A program made the position numbers and the translations under genes. Below, in pieces: positions 26,261-34,723 of a stretch of DNA of 64,000 nucleotides; position 1 is the first letter of the stretch; the number at the start of each line of letters is the position of its first letter. The notes beneath the pieces are model-generated. The model searched no databases. It saw only the letters and a list, made by a program, of their open reading frames with translations, and was not told the origin of the DNA. The stretch comes from Bacteroidota bacterium (lineage in GTDB: Bacteria; Bacteroidota; Bacteroidia; Chitinophagales; Chitinophagaceae): positions 1-64,000 of the forward strand of contig VGGV01000003.1 of the NCBI GenBank assembly GCA_016868455.1. The letters run 5' to 3'.

Positions 26261-27322
26261 ATGACTGTAATTCTTGCAATAGAGTCTTCTTGCGATGAAA
26301 CCTCTGCAGCCATTTGTGCTGATGGAAAAATTCTTTCCAACTTTATTGCCAACCAGACCATTCATGAAAAGTACGGCGGCGTGGTGCCTGAACTTGCCAG
26401 CAGGGCGCATATACAACATATAGTGCCGGTGGTTGATACAGCGCTGAAAACCGCTGGCTGCAAGCTGACTGATATCAACGCTGTAGCATTTACACAGTCT
26501 CCGGGATTAATAGGTTCCCTGCTGGTGGGCAGCCAGTTTGCCAAATCACTGGCACAGTCACTCAATGTACCGTTGATTGCCGTTCACCACATGCAGGCCC
26601 ATGTTCTGGCCAACCTGATTCCCGCCTCTGCGCCGGGCAGGGATGACCCCAAACCATCCTTCCCGTTCCTGTGCTTAACTGTAAGCGGAGGACATACGCA
26701 AATTGTACAGTGTGATTCGCCGACTCAAATGAAAGTGATTGGCGAAACAATTGACGATGCTGCCGGCGAGGCATTTGATAAATCAGCCAAACAGTTGGGG
26801 CTTCCCTACCCCGGCGGGCCGCTGATTGACAAATATGCCAAAGAAGGCGACCCCGGACGTTTTAAATTTCCCGAACCACAAATACCCGGTTTGAATTTTA
26901 GTTTCAGCGGACTGAAAACTTCCATTCTTTATTTTTTACAAAATGCTGGGAAAAGCCACCTGTACAAAGAAGAATTTACGGCTACGCCGGAAGAAAGAGA
27001 TGAATTCATAAAAAACAACCTGGCTGATATTTGTGCGTCGATCCAGCACCGCATCATCACCATTTTGCTGAATAAACTGAAGAAAGCATCATGGATTACC
27101 GGAATCAAAGACATCTGCCTTGCAGGAGGCGTTTCTGCCAACAGCGGACTCCGAAAAGCATTTGAACAAATGGGGGAAAAATATCACTGGAACACTTTTA
27201 TTCCTGATTTTCAATATTGCACTGATAATGCAGGCATGATTGCCATTACAGGATACTATAAATACCTTGCAGGACAATTTTCTGATTTATCCGTCAGCGC
27301 TTCGGCAAGAGCCGGATGGTAG
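26261..27322 (+). CDS. tsaD: tRNA N6-adenosine threonylcarbamoyltransferase TsaD
   Basis: TsaD, with TsaB and TsaE, transfers the threonylcarbamoyl group to A37 of tRNAs that read ANN codons. The ASKHA-fold protein opens with ILAIESSCDETSAAI, has the metal-binding HHMQAHVLAN at about residues 110-119, LTVSGGHTQIV near residue 145, and the glycoprotease-type signature ending in CTDNAGMIA near residue 320. Its 353 residues match the family. It is followed by trmN6 8 bases downstream, so two tRNA-modification genes share a transcript. Confidence 0.96.
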   Translation: MTVILAIESSCDETSAAICADGKILSNFIANQTIHEKYGGVVPELASRAHIQHIVPVVDTALKTAGCKLTDINAVAFTQSPGLIGSLLVGSQFAKSLAQSLNVPLIAVHHMQAHVLANLIPASAPGRDDPKPSFPFLCLTVSGGHTQIVQCDSPTQMKVIGETIDDAAGEAFDKSAKQLGLPYPGGPLIDKYAKEGDPGRFKFPEPQIPGLNFSFSGLKTSILYFLQNAGKSHLYKEEFTATPEERDEFIKNNLADICASIQHRIITILLNKLKKASWITGIKDICLAGGVSANSGLRKAFEQMGEKYHWNTFIPDFQYCTDNAGMIAITGYYKYLAGQFSDLSVSASARAGW

Positions 27323-27330
27323 CTTAACAA

Positions 27331-28068
27331 ATGATGCCTAATTCTTTTTTTCAGTTTAAACAATTTACTGTTCACCAGGATAAATGCGCCATGAAGGTGA
27401 CTACGGATGCCTGTTTATTCGGGGCATGGGTAGCAAATGAAGTCAGAAGTATGAGCTCAGAGGTTCGAAATGCACTTGATATTGGCACTGGCACAGGAGT
27501 ACTGGCCCTTATGCTTGCGCAAAAAAATGCGGCTGCAGTCATTGATGCAATTGAAATAGATGAAGACGCTGCGGCTCAGGCTGAAAAAAACATTGCCGGT
27601 TCTCCGTGGAACGGAAGAATTCATGTCATCCGGGGCGATGCCAGGGCGCATGAGTATAACAGGAAATATGACATTATCATCAGCAATCCTCCTTTTTATG
27701 AAAGGGAACCGAAAGGAAGTGACATGCGGAAAAATATGGCTCATCATAATGAGGGGCTTCTTCTGCCCGAATTACTGCATATTATTAAGAAGAGCCTGAA
27801 ACCCGGCGGAAATTTTTTCCTGCTCCTTCCTTATAAGCGAAATGATGAAATAAGAAGCATGCTGACCCGGCCTGAGTTCTCTGTCAGGCAGATCATCCTT
27901 GTAAGACCGTCAGTAAATCATGATTACTTCAGAATTGTTTTAAGCGGAGCAAAAGAATACGGCGGTGAAAATGAAACAATCATGGAAGACATTTCCATAA
28001 AAGATGAATATGACAGGTATACCCCCGAATTTGTAAACCTTCTCAAAGATTATTACCTGTATCTGTAG
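27331..28068 (+). CDS. trmN6: tRNA1(Val) A37 N6-methyltransferase TrmN6 (YfiC)
   Basis: The 245-residue protein starts with FQFKQFTVHQDKCAMKV, typical of YfiC/TrmN6, then has the SAM loop LDIGTGTGVLALMLAQ near residue 52 and the adenine N6-methyltransferase motif NPPFYE near residue 125. It methylates A37 of tRNA1(Val) with SAM. Two start codons (ATG ATG at 27331 and 27334) are equally possible. It directly follows tsaD, another tRNA position-37 enzyme. Confidence 0.9.
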   Translation: MMPNSFFQFKQFTVHQDKCAMKVTTDACLFGAWVANEVRSMSSEVRNALDIGTGTGVLALMLAQKNAAAVIDAIEIDEDAAAQAEKNIAGSPWNGRIHVIRGDARAHEYNRKYDIIISNPPFYEREPKGSDMRKNMAHHNEGLLLPELLHIIKKSLKPGGNFFLLLPYKRNDEIRSMLTRPEFSVRQIILVRPSVNHDYFRIVLSGAKEYGGENETIMEDISIKDEYDRYTPEFVNLLKDYYLYL

Positions 28069-28080
28069 ATAACTGCCGGC

Positions 28081-29289
28081 TCAGGTCAATCTCCCTGCAG
28101 CATAATCTTTTAAATATTCGAATTCTTTTGTAAGGACGCCGTCTTTCGTCATGGTAGCCCGCCTGATAATATCTGAGCCATGGCCCACCAGGTCTTCCAG
28201 CACATGTTTTATCAGTTGCTCACCGAAATAGCGGCTGGCATCCCTCGGCAGTTCATTGGGCAGGTTTCCCACTGCCATGATGTCAATAGAACCGGGCAGG
28301 TAAGGCCGGGTCTTTTCTAATGTATGGCGGTTGATGCCATAAACAGGGTCTTCAATAGTTTGATCGCCGCTGTTAATGGGTACCGAGCCGTTCACATCAT
28401 CTGTAATATCGGCAATAGTCTGGATGATGAAACTCTCTGTCTTCACATCTTCCTTTTCAAACAGCCGGGGCACATTCTTGTCCCAGTACACTCCATTCAT
28501 CAGTATATCTGTCTGCGCTGCATAAGGCAAAAATTTACATTCATAATTTTCAGGATGGTGGTGAAAATCCTCTCTGCCGTATTTTCCCGTCTGCCTGTTC
28601 TGGTAAAGCTCAGCTCCCTTTAATTGGGTATAAACAGGGTAGGCAAACCTTCTTTTCAGGTAATCATCCGGCTCTACTTCATGAATACCCATCAGGTTCA
28701 TTATTTCAAGTACTCCATGTGCCACTCTGCCCGATCCGGTAACGGCAATCTTTACATTGGGCAGCCGGAGACCAAAATAATTATGAATCAGTTCTCTGAA
28801 ACTGCGCTGCTTATACACCCTGTCTAATGAAAATAATCCGGTTCGGTTCCCATAGGCCATCATGCCATTATGAGCGCCTACTACCCCTGCAAAAAATCCA
28901 AATCCTATGATACGTTGCCCGTCCTCATGCTCCAGGCATTCAAAATCAATCAGGCTTATTTTTTTATCCAGTATTGCCTGCAGCAGGTTTTGGTTGCGGG
29001 GTTGCTTCTTTTTGGTATGTGAGAAAAAAAGATAAGTTTTCCCGGGTATCAATTGTTCCACCGGTACTTCCTTGATGCCGATAAGAATATCGCAGAGGTC
29101 TACATTTTCCCTCACCTCCACTCCCGCCGAAACATATTCCTTGTCCGTGAAACAACGGGTTGAGGAAGATTGGGCAATAATCTGCACATCCGTGCTGTTC
29201 TTATGTACCCATTTACATTGTGCCGGGGTGAGCGCTACTCTGTTATCAGCAGGAATTTTCCCCTCTCTTATAAGTCCAATCCTTGTCAT
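28081..29289 (-). CDS. Alanine dehydrogenase/PNT family oxidoreductase (saccharopine-dehydrogenase-like)
   Basis: The 402-residue protein opens with RIGLIREGKIPADNRVALTP, the N-terminal catalytic domain signature of the alanine dehydrogenase / PNT / lysine-forming saccharopine dehydrogenase group. The NAD-binding motif appears as KIAVTGSGRVAHGVLEIM near residue 180. It has long insertions (about 205-260) absent from bacterial alanine dehydrogenases, which suggests a different amino-acid substrate. I cannot decide between saccharopine cleavage and another function. It converges on trmN6 with a 12-base gap. Confidence 0.75.
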   Translation of the reverse strand: MTRIGLIREGKIPADNRVALTPAQCKWVHKNSTDVQIIAQSSSTRCFTDKEYVSAGVEVRENVDLCDILIGIKEVPVEQLIPGKTYLFFSHTKKKQPRNQNLLQAILDKKISLIDFECLEHEDGQRIIGFGFFAGVVGAHNGMMAYGNRTGLFSLDRVYKQRSFRELIHNYFGLRLPNVKIAVTGSGRVAHGVLEIMNLMGIHEVEPDDYLKRRFAYPVYTQLKGAELYQNRQTGKYGREDFHHHPENYECKFLPYAAQTDILMNGVYWDKNVPRLFEKEDVKTESFIIQTIADITDDVNGSVPINSGDQTIEDPVYGINRHTLEKTRPYLPGSIDIMAVGNLPNELPRDASRYFGEQLIKHVLEDLVGHGSDIIRRATMTKDGVLTKEFEYLKDYAAGRLT

Positions 29290-29497
29290 ACAGACGTTTA
29301 TCGCTTATAGTTTTTAACTGCCCGTTTTAACCGAAGCTGGCAAGCGCAAAGTTGCCGTTTCTGTCTTTTCTGAACAAACTGATTTAAATCACAAAACCGG
29401 CATGATAAGTGTTGTAACTTTAATCATTCTTTAAAGAATCTGTTGCCCGGATGGTTACACCTTCAGGTTTTGGATGTACACAAGAAAAAGACCCGGG

Positions 29498-30075
29498 ATG
29501 AGAAAAATTCGCATTTCTGTTGCGGCGGTTACAGTCGTATCGCTCAGCTGGTTATCCTGCAGTAAGCCTGTTGATGACCCCACTGTTAATACTCCTTACC
29601 AGCTTAGTTACGGGATTCTATAATCTACCTGAAACCTGTTGCCGGGGATTATATTGTATTGCCGGTTAAACAGAGCCCCGGTACCTACTCCGGTTTCCCG
29701 GAAGGAATTGAAATTAATGAAGCCACCGGGGCCATTAATGTTTCCAAAAGCGAGACAGGTCTTCGTTACCGCATTACCCATATTTCGGCAAAAGGCGATA
29801 CGAGCCAAACCATTGTGGTGCTTTCAGGCATTACCTATACCGATCATTTTTACATACTGGCACAGGGCGACTCCGTTGCTCATCCCGTGTACAATGCTAA
29901 TTCCGGCAGGGTTCTGCCTCTAAATGGATCTTCATTTGATGAGGGTAACCTGGCAAATGGGGGTGGCTGTGCTGTACGAACAGATAATGGCAAAATCAAC
30001 CTGGCAGAAAGCATCCGCAAAGGTGTATTTGGCGCCAATCCGCAAAACGACGACAAGAAAGAGTTTGAAATCAGG
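29498..30075 (+). pseudogene. Broken lipoprotein gene (frameshift and lost 3' end)
   Basis: The ATG at 29498 starts a lipoprotein signal peptide (VTVVSLSWLSC) but the frame hits TAA at 29621. Reading continues sensibly in the next frame (SIIYLKPVAGDYIVLPV onward) if one base is added to the G run at 29612-29614, giving SYGDS. The second frame runs through GIEINEATGAINVSKSETG, a putative beta-rich domain, up to KKEFEIR near 30075. After that point the frame enters sequence that reads as a signal peptide on the opposite strand, so the natural C-terminus seems lost. The product would be a secreted lipoprotein of unknown function. A sequencing error could explain the frameshift but not the 3' junction. 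Confidence 0.65.
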
Positions 30076-30166
30076 TGGAATTGCCGGAAATATCCTTCTG
30101 GCAGGAATAAACGAGTGCAGCCAGGCCAAGCAAGGCTGCTGCTGCAAGTTCATAGGTTTTTTTCAT
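30071..30166 (-). pseudogene. Lipoprotein signal-peptide remnant
   Basis: On the minus strand an ATG at 30166 starts 31 codons with a complete lipoprotein signal: MKKTYELAAAALLGLAALV then a YSC lipobox and QKDISG, ending in TGA at 30071-30073. A mature part is missing. It meets the truncated end of the forward lipoprotein gene at the same point, so a deletion that removed the 3' ends of two convergent genes is the simplest reading. It is too short to be a functional protein unless it is a lipopeptide. Confidence 0.55.
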
Positions 30167-30237
30167 AAAGAAAGTTTTCATTTTACAATCATGTTGTCTG
30201 TAATAAGTAAACACAGAAACTCAGATTGTAACCGGGC

Positions 30238-30282
30238 AAAAAAACCTCCCCAATCCCGGTTTAAAGCAGAAGGACGGGGAGG
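30238..30282 (-). terminator. Terminator-like hairpin, minus strand
   Basis: On the minus strand CCTCCCC (30276-30282) and GGGGAGG (30245-30251) form a 7-bp stem with a 24-base loop, followed by seven Ts (30238-30244). The loop is longer than usual. No protein gene of normal size lies upstream of it on this strand. Confidence 0.5.
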
Positions 30283-30497
30283 CCACCATTAACCACTGGC
30301 AAGCTCTATCTCCATTTAAGCATCTTTACTTTCCGGATTAACCGGGCTGTAACAATGCTGTGATATTTATGTTCGGGGGGCGTCTTTTATTTTCCGAAGC
30401 AAGGGAAGTGCAAAGTCATAGTCCTTATTGCGGATATAGCTTCGGGGAAGTTTCTGATGATTTCCATGCTTATTCCTTTATTTGTACTCAAACAGGC

Positions 30498-30505
30498 TAA
30501 TTTTG
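30498..30505 (+). promoter_or_regulatory. Promoter -7 element TAATTTTG for hscB
   Basis: TAATTTTG lies about 54 bases upstream of the hscB ATG. A TTTG at 30481-30484 is nearby but closer than the usual -33 spacing. Confidence 0.45.
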
Positions 30506-30559
30506 TAACCAAACTAAGGCATTTTTGTTAAGAAAAGACCTGACTAAAGTAACGGCGGC

Positions 30560-31063
30560 ATGACCTATTTTGAACTCTTTGAAATACCACTACAGCTGAA
30601 AGTGGATAAAACCGGCCTTCCGCTTAAGTATTTTGAACTAAGCCGGAAATATCACCCCGATTTTTTTACCAATGCCAGTGCTGAAGAACAGGCAGAGGCC
30701 CTTGAAAAATCAGCTTTACTGAACAAAGCCTTCCGCACCTTTCAAAACCCGGATGAAACAATTAAATATGTGCTGCAACTGAAAGGGCTGCTGGAAGAAG
30801 AGGAAAAATATGAACTTCCGCCGGCTTTTTTAATGGAGGTACTGACAATTAACGAGGCTATGATGGATGCAGAAGATGAAACTGTGAAAGGCAAGCTAAA
30901 ACTGGCCATTGATAAAATTCAACTTGAAATTTATGAGCCTGTTCAGAAAATGGTGGAGCATTATCAGGAGGGTATTACTACCGAAAAAGAATTGCTGCAG
31001 GTAAAGGAGTATTATTACAAAAAGAAATACATTGACCGTATCAGGCAGCAACTCACTGTTTAG
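30560..31063 (+). CDS. hscB: Fe-S cluster co-chaperone HscB
   Basis: HscB is a J-domain protein that delivers the IscU scaffold to the HscA chaperone for cluster transfer. The N-terminal J domain has the HPD motif at residues 32-34 (YHPDFF) in the usual YFELSRKYHPDFF context, and the C-terminal ~85 residues are the predicted three-helix IscU-binding domain (YELPPAFLMEVLTINE). Length of 167 residues matches. HscA or IscU genes are not adjacent. It is followed 58 bases later by tRNA-Leu. Confidence 0.93.
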   Translation: MTYFELFEIPLQLKVDKTGLPLKYFELSRKYHPDFFTNASAEEQAEALEKSALLNKAFRTFQNPDETIKYVLQLKGLLEEEEKYELPPAFLMEVLTINEAMMDAEDETVKGKLKLAIDKIQLEIYEPVQKMVEHYQEGITTEKELLQVKEYYYKKKYIDRIRQQLTV

Positions 31064-31121
31064 GCAGTACGGTTTTAAATTTCACACTTTACCATTTCCA
31101 TTTTACATTTGCAGCCCTGCC

Positions 31122-31205
31122 GCCCGGGTGGCGGAACTGGTAGACGCACTGGACTCAAAATCCAGCGGTAGCAATACTGTATCGGTTCGATTCCGATCCC
31201 GGGCA
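31122..31205 (+). tRNA. tRNA-Leu (CAA)
   Basis: Acceptor GCCCGGG pairs with CCCGGGC, the anticodon stem CTGGA/TCCAG encloses loop CTCAAAA with anticodon CAA, and a long class II variable arm (CGGTAGCAATACTG) fits leucine. Discriminator is A and CCA is not encoded. Confidence 0.96.
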
Positions 31206-31220
31206 CTTTATTAGACTGAA

Positions 31221-31247
31221 GCCGATTCTTTGATGAATCGCCTTTTT
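31221..31247 (+). terminator. Terminator after tRNA-Leu
   Basis: CGATTC (31223-31228) pairs with GAATCG (31235-31240), followed by CC and five Ts. A wider pairing AGCCGA with TCGGCT surrounds it. Confidence 0.6.
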
Positions 31248-31353
31248 CTTTTTCGGCTAGATGACTTACCAGTAAAGGGATTTCATTGAATATGAAATTT
31301 ATTGGTAAAAAGACCGACAAAAAGAATAATTTTGAATTTTACAAAGTGAAAAT

Positions 31354-31833
31354 ATGAAACTAAGAACATACAGCTTTTGGATTTTGGCATTGAGTAGCCT
31401 TATGCTACTTTCGTTTACCTACAATAACAGCACTTATCAAACTGAGTGTGTGACTTTGGGTACCGATGGCTATGTCTCCATAAAAATATGGGACACAAAA
31501 AAAGGAGCTAAGTACAAACCTGAACAAGCACGAAGAGATGCCATTCATGCAATTTTATATTCAGGTATTTCTGGTGGGTCTAGTTGTACAACGCAGCCAC
31601 CAATATTAAAAAAATCAGAAGAACAAGAAAGTTTTAAAGTTATTGAAAAAAGTTTCTTTTCAAAAAAAGGTAAATGGTCAATGTTTACAAGAAGTTCAGC
31701 AACTGAAACAACATTGCCAGCCAACATTGGAATAAAGAATTGGAAAGTTTATCAAGTTGCAATATCAAAAAACGAACTTCGAAAATTCTTAGAAGATCAA
31801 AAAATAATCAAATCACTAACCAATGGATTCTAA
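31354..31833 (+). CDS. Secreted protein of unknown function, upstream partner of DUF6175 gene
   Basis: The 159-residue protein begins with a signal peptide (YSFWILALSSLMLLSFTY) and shows no family I recognise. Residues 30-60 contain CVTLGTDGYVSIKIWDTKKG and a conserved-looking pattern of Lys/Ala in KYKPEQARRDAIHAILYSG. Codons are AT-rich compared with the flanking genes, and it lies with the DUF6175 gene as a pair just downstream of tRNA-Leu, so it may have been gained by transfer. It overlaps the next gene's alternative start, with its stop TAA at 31831-31833 just before the chosen ATG. Confidence 0.75.
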   Translation: MKLRTYSFWILALSSLMLLSFTYNNSTYQTECVTLGTDGYVSIKIWDTKKGAKYKPEQARRDAIHAILYSGISGGSSCTTQPPILKKSEEQESFKVIEKSFFSKKGKWSMFTRSSATETTLPANIGIKNWKVYQVAISKNELRKFLEDQKIIKSLTNGF

Positions 31834-31834
31834 T

Positions 31835-32521
31835 ATGAAAAAATTACACCTTTTTATAATAGCTTTTGGTCTGCTTGTTTCAACAAATACAATTTTTGGT
31901 CAAGCTAAAAAGCCAACTTTAATGGTTTTGCCTAGTGATAACTGGTGCGAGCAGCGTTACTTCATGGTTGAGTTTGACAATCAAGGTACTAAACAGAAAG
32001 TACCGAACTATAAACAAGCATTTCAAGAAGATGGAGAGCTAGGCCAGGTAATTAGTAAAATAGGCTCTCTTATGATAGACAGAAGTTTTCCTCTTAAAGA
32101 TGCTGAGCAAGAGTTAAAAAACATAGAAGCACGATCAGCAGAGGACAACATGACTTCCAGTGTCGCAACCGGATCGGGCCTTTCCGAGAGCCCTTTAGAT
32201 AAACTTAAGAACAAAGCTAAAGCGGACATCTTACTACAGATCTGGTGGAAAGTAACTAAGACAGACAACGGGAAGGTGGTGTCTTTTGTCTTAGAGGCAT
32301 TTGATGCCTATACAAGTAAAAGAGTTGCATCATCAACCGGAAATAGCACACCCAACAATAATGACATTGTTCCAGTCATGCTGCAACAGGCGATTGTATC
32401 CAACATTGACCCCTTTGTGTTACAGCTTCAGGCGCATTTTGACGATATGCAGCAAAACGGGCGAGAAATACGCCTGACAGTCAGAAAATGGAATAAGAGC
32501 AATTGGAAAAATTTGGATTGA
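31835..32521 (+). CDS. DUF6175 family secreted protein
   Basis: The 228-residue protein has a signal peptide (MKKLHLFIIAFGLLVSTNT) and a mature part with TLMVLPSDNWCEQRY, EFDNQGTKQKVPNYKQAF and RSAEDNMTSS, which I recognise as DUF6175, a Bacteroidota family of unknown function often found beside other small secreted proteins. I choose ATG 31835 because it gives a clean signal peptide; an ATG at 31823 would add four residues and overlap the upstream gene. The AT-rich codon use is shared with the upstream gene and differs from the phospholipase gene that follows. Confidence 0.78.
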   Translation: MKKLHLFIIAFGLLVSTNTIFGQAKKPTLMVLPSDNWCEQRYFMVEFDNQGTKQKVPNYKQAFQEDGELGQVISKIGSLMIDRSFPLKDAEQELKNIEARSAEDNMTSSVATGSGLSESPLDKLKNKAKADILLQIWWKVTKTDNGKVVSFVLEAFDAYTSKRVASSTGNSTPNNNDIVPVMLQQAIVSNIDPFVLQLQAHFDDMQQNGREIRLTVRKWNKSNWKNLD

Positions 32522-32537
32522 TCAGTAACTTTCAGCA

Positions 32538-33698
32538 ATGACATCCGACGGCTATTCCCTTCGAAACCGGGTTAAACTGGTAAGGGGCGGAGATGAATAT
32601 TTTACCCTGCTGCATGAACTCGTCAGCAAGGCCCGCCGCACCATTCATCTTCAGTTCTACATTTTTGATGATGATGAAACAGGCACACAGTTGAAGGAAG
32701 CTCTTATAAATGCATCCCGAAGAGGTGTGGACGTTTTTCTGCATGCAGATGGCTATGCTTCACAGGTTCTATCCAGGCAGTTTATTGCAGGGATGAAAGA
32801 GTCCGGGATCCGCTTTAAGTGGTTTGAACCTCTTTTTAAAAGCAGGAAGTTTTATTTCGGCCGGCGGATGCACCATAAAGTGGTAGTGGTAGATGGTATT
32901 TATTCCATGACAGGAGGAATCAATATAAGTAACCGGTATAATGATATGTCCGACAACCCCGCCTGGATGGATCTTGCAATATTTTGCGAAGGTGAGGCCT
33001 CGCTGCAGCTTCATAATCTTTGCAGAAACATGTGGGGTAAACCCTATAAGGACAAACTTGATTTGCAGGCTGCAGAGGAGTTCTTCCGGCAGATTCCCGC
33101 CAAAGATTATCATTCGGTAAGAGTGCGCCGCAATGACTGGGTGAAGCGCAAAAATGAGGTAACGAGAAGTTATTTCTATATGTTTCACCATGCAGAAAAA
33201 GAGATTATCATCATGTGCAGTTATTTTTTACCGGGCAGAGCTTTCCGCAGAGCTATGAGCAAAGCGGTAAAAAGAGGGGTAAAAATTAAAACCATCCTGG
33301 CAGGTCCCTCCGATGTAATGATAGCCAAACATGCCGAACGATACCTGTACGACTGGCTGTTGAAGAATAATATTGAAATCTATGAATACCAGAAAACGGT
33401 ACTTCATGCCAAAACTGCCGTGTATGACAGCCGTTGGGTTACTGCAGGGTCATATAACGTAAATAACATCAGCGCCTATGCCAGCCTGGAAATCAACCTG
33501 GACATCCGGAACAAACCATTTGCCCTGCACATCAAAACAGAACTGGAAAAGATCATCCGGCAGGATTGCAGAAAAATAACTCCTGACAATTATATTTCAA
33601 GTACCCGTTTCTTCCGGAGGTTATGGCAGAGATTATGCTTCAGTTTCATCAACACGATGCTTTCGCTGTTTACTTTTTATTTTAAGCAGGAAGAATAA
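32538..33698 (+). CDS. Phospholipase D family protein (cardiolipin synthase-like)
   Basis: The 386-residue protein has two HKD motifs: HHKVVVVDGIYSMTGG (H112, K114, D119) and a second HAKTAVYDSRWVTAGSYN near residue 290. This pattern fits cardiolipin synthase and other phosphatidyltransferases. No N-terminal membrane segment is seen, unlike bacterial ClsA, so it resembles the soluble ClsB-type. It acts on phospholipid head groups, probably at the membrane surface. It converges with the next gene by a 3-base gap. Confidence 0.9.
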   Translation: MTSDGYSLRNRVKLVRGGDEYFTLLHELVSKARRTIHLQFYIFDDDETGTQLKEALINASRRGVDVFLHADGYASQVLSRQFIAGMKESGIRFKWFEPLFKSRKFYFGRRMHHKVVVVDGIYSMTGGINISNRYNDMSDNPAWMDLAIFCEGEASLQLHNLCRNMWGKPYKDKLDLQAAEEFFRQIPAKDYHSVRVRRNDWVKRKNEVTRSYFYMFHHAEKEIIIMCSYFLPGRAFRRAMSKAVKRGVKIKTILAGPSDVMIAKHAERYLYDWLLKNNIEIYEYQKTVLHAKTAVYDSRWVTAGSYNVNNISAYASLEINLDIRNKPFALHIKTELEKIIRQDCRKITPDNYISSTRFFRRLWQRLCFSFINTMLSLFTFYFKQEE

Positions 33699-33701
33699 CT
33701 G

Positions 33702-34712
33702 TCAATTCCCCTTAATCCGCCTGAGCAGTGATCTGAAAGTTTCTTTGTTCCACCGGGCAAACCTGCCCCGCTGTACCACAAAATCATTTTCTGAAGGATG
33801 CTGCAAATAATAGTAGAATACAAAGGGAGCCCCGGCATCATGCCATCCGGCCATCTGCCCGAAACGAAGATCATTAAAAATCAACGTATCGTTTATGTTC
33901 TGAACAGTATAATAACCTTTTGAAAAGCGCAGCAGTTTTTGCATGTCTTCATGGTCGCTTACAGTCCTGAGCAATGAATCATTACGTGGTACAAACCGGA
34001 AATCAATTTTTCTCTCTTTGTCAAATAGGGAACGATAACCAATGTGGAAACCTGAATCGTTGGAAGATACAACATACCAAAGCCAGTTGTTCAGCGGCGT
34101 GGGTGTGGTAAAATAACTGTTGTAAGCAATCTGCTGCCTCTTAAACACATCCCTTACATCACTGTCAATTTTGATTTTGTTAAGCCCGCAGTATAACAAA
34201 TAGATACTGCTGAGCCCAACGCCAAACCTCCTCCACCAGCCGCGGCGGGGATGATCTTTTCTTAAAACAAGCAGGATTATAAAAGCTATCCCCAGCCAGA
34301 CTGAATAAAAAGGATCGGCCACAAATATCCAGTTATAAGATACCCTGTAATGACTGAAGGGTTCAAACCACCCCACACCGTATACATTCATTCCGTCAAT
34401 CAACAGGTGAATAAAGGCCTGTACTCCGAAGAAAAGAATCCATCGTTTGAGAGAAATGTCATGAGGCCGGTGCCATCTTTCAGCCAGAAGGGCGAGCAGC
34501 GGTGTTATCATCACCACAAAAAGAATGGAATGGGTAAAACCACGATGGGCCAGCAGATTTTCAGAGGTGTTGAGCCAGAAGGAGGCAATAAAGTCAATAT
34601 CCGGAACACTTTGTGCCACTGCGCCAAGAAACATGGCTCTTTTACCCAATTGTTTACCGGCAAATGCATCACCCATGCAGGCGCCAAGGGCTATATGTGT
34701 CAGGGAATCCAG
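33702..34712 (-). CDS. Membrane-bound metal-dependent hydrolase, YdjM family, with possible CTG start
   Basis: The protein has several membrane segments and metal-binding residues in HRGFTHS and PDIDFIASFW, typical of the LexA-regulated YdjM family (membrane-bound hydrolase). The first ATG at 34676 (MGDAFAGK) would cut off DSLTHIALGAC, the conserved N-terminus that contains a predicted metal-binding histidine. This segment is encoded in frame upstream, preceded by CTG at 34712 with no ATG, GTG or TTG available, 11 bases after the end of the DUF6941 gene. So I give the start as CTG. Enzyme activity in the family is poorly known. If the start is really ATG 34676 the protein has 324 residues. 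Confidence 0.72.
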   Translation of the reverse strand: MDSLTHIALGACMGDAFAGKQLGKRAMFLGAVAQSVPDIDFIASFWLNTSENLLAHRGFTHSILFVVMITPLLALLAERWHRPHDISLKRWILFFGVQAFIHLLIDGMNVYGVGWFEPFSHYRVSYNWIFVADPFYSVWLGIAFIILLVLRKDHPRRGWWRRFGVGLSSIYLLYCGLNKIKIDSDVRDVFKRQQIAYNSYFTTPTPLNNWLWYVVSSNDSGFHIGYRSLFDKERKIDFRFVPRNDSLLRTVSDHEDMQKLLRFSKGYYTVQNINDTLIFNDLRFGQMAGWHDAGAPFVFYYYLQHPSENDFVVQRGRFARWNKETFRSLLRRIKGN

Positions 34713-34723
34713 AAGAAATAATT

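Larger units (their letters stand above)
30167..30559. other. Gene-poor gap, 393 bases
   Basis: No protein of convincing length is present. It holds a minus-strand terminator-like hairpin (30238-30282), a possible 26-codon minus-strand ORF (30387-30467) preceded by AAAGGA seven bases upstream, a 43-codon plus-strand ORF without a ribosome-binding site, and the hscB promoter element. Confidence 0.6.

Noticed and set aside
29639-29923. 94-codon plus-strand frame in the broken lipoprotein gene
   Set aside because: It overlaps the better coding frame (EINEATGAINVS) and contains no recognisable signal.
30370-30501. 43-codon plus-strand ORF starting ATGTTCGG before hscB
   Set aside because: No ribosome-binding site and no similarity that I recognise; chance ORFs of this size are common.
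31122-32540. tRNA-Leu as an attachment site for an integrated island
   Set aside because: No direct repeat of the tRNA 3' end was found downstream and no integrase is present; kept only as a compositional observation.
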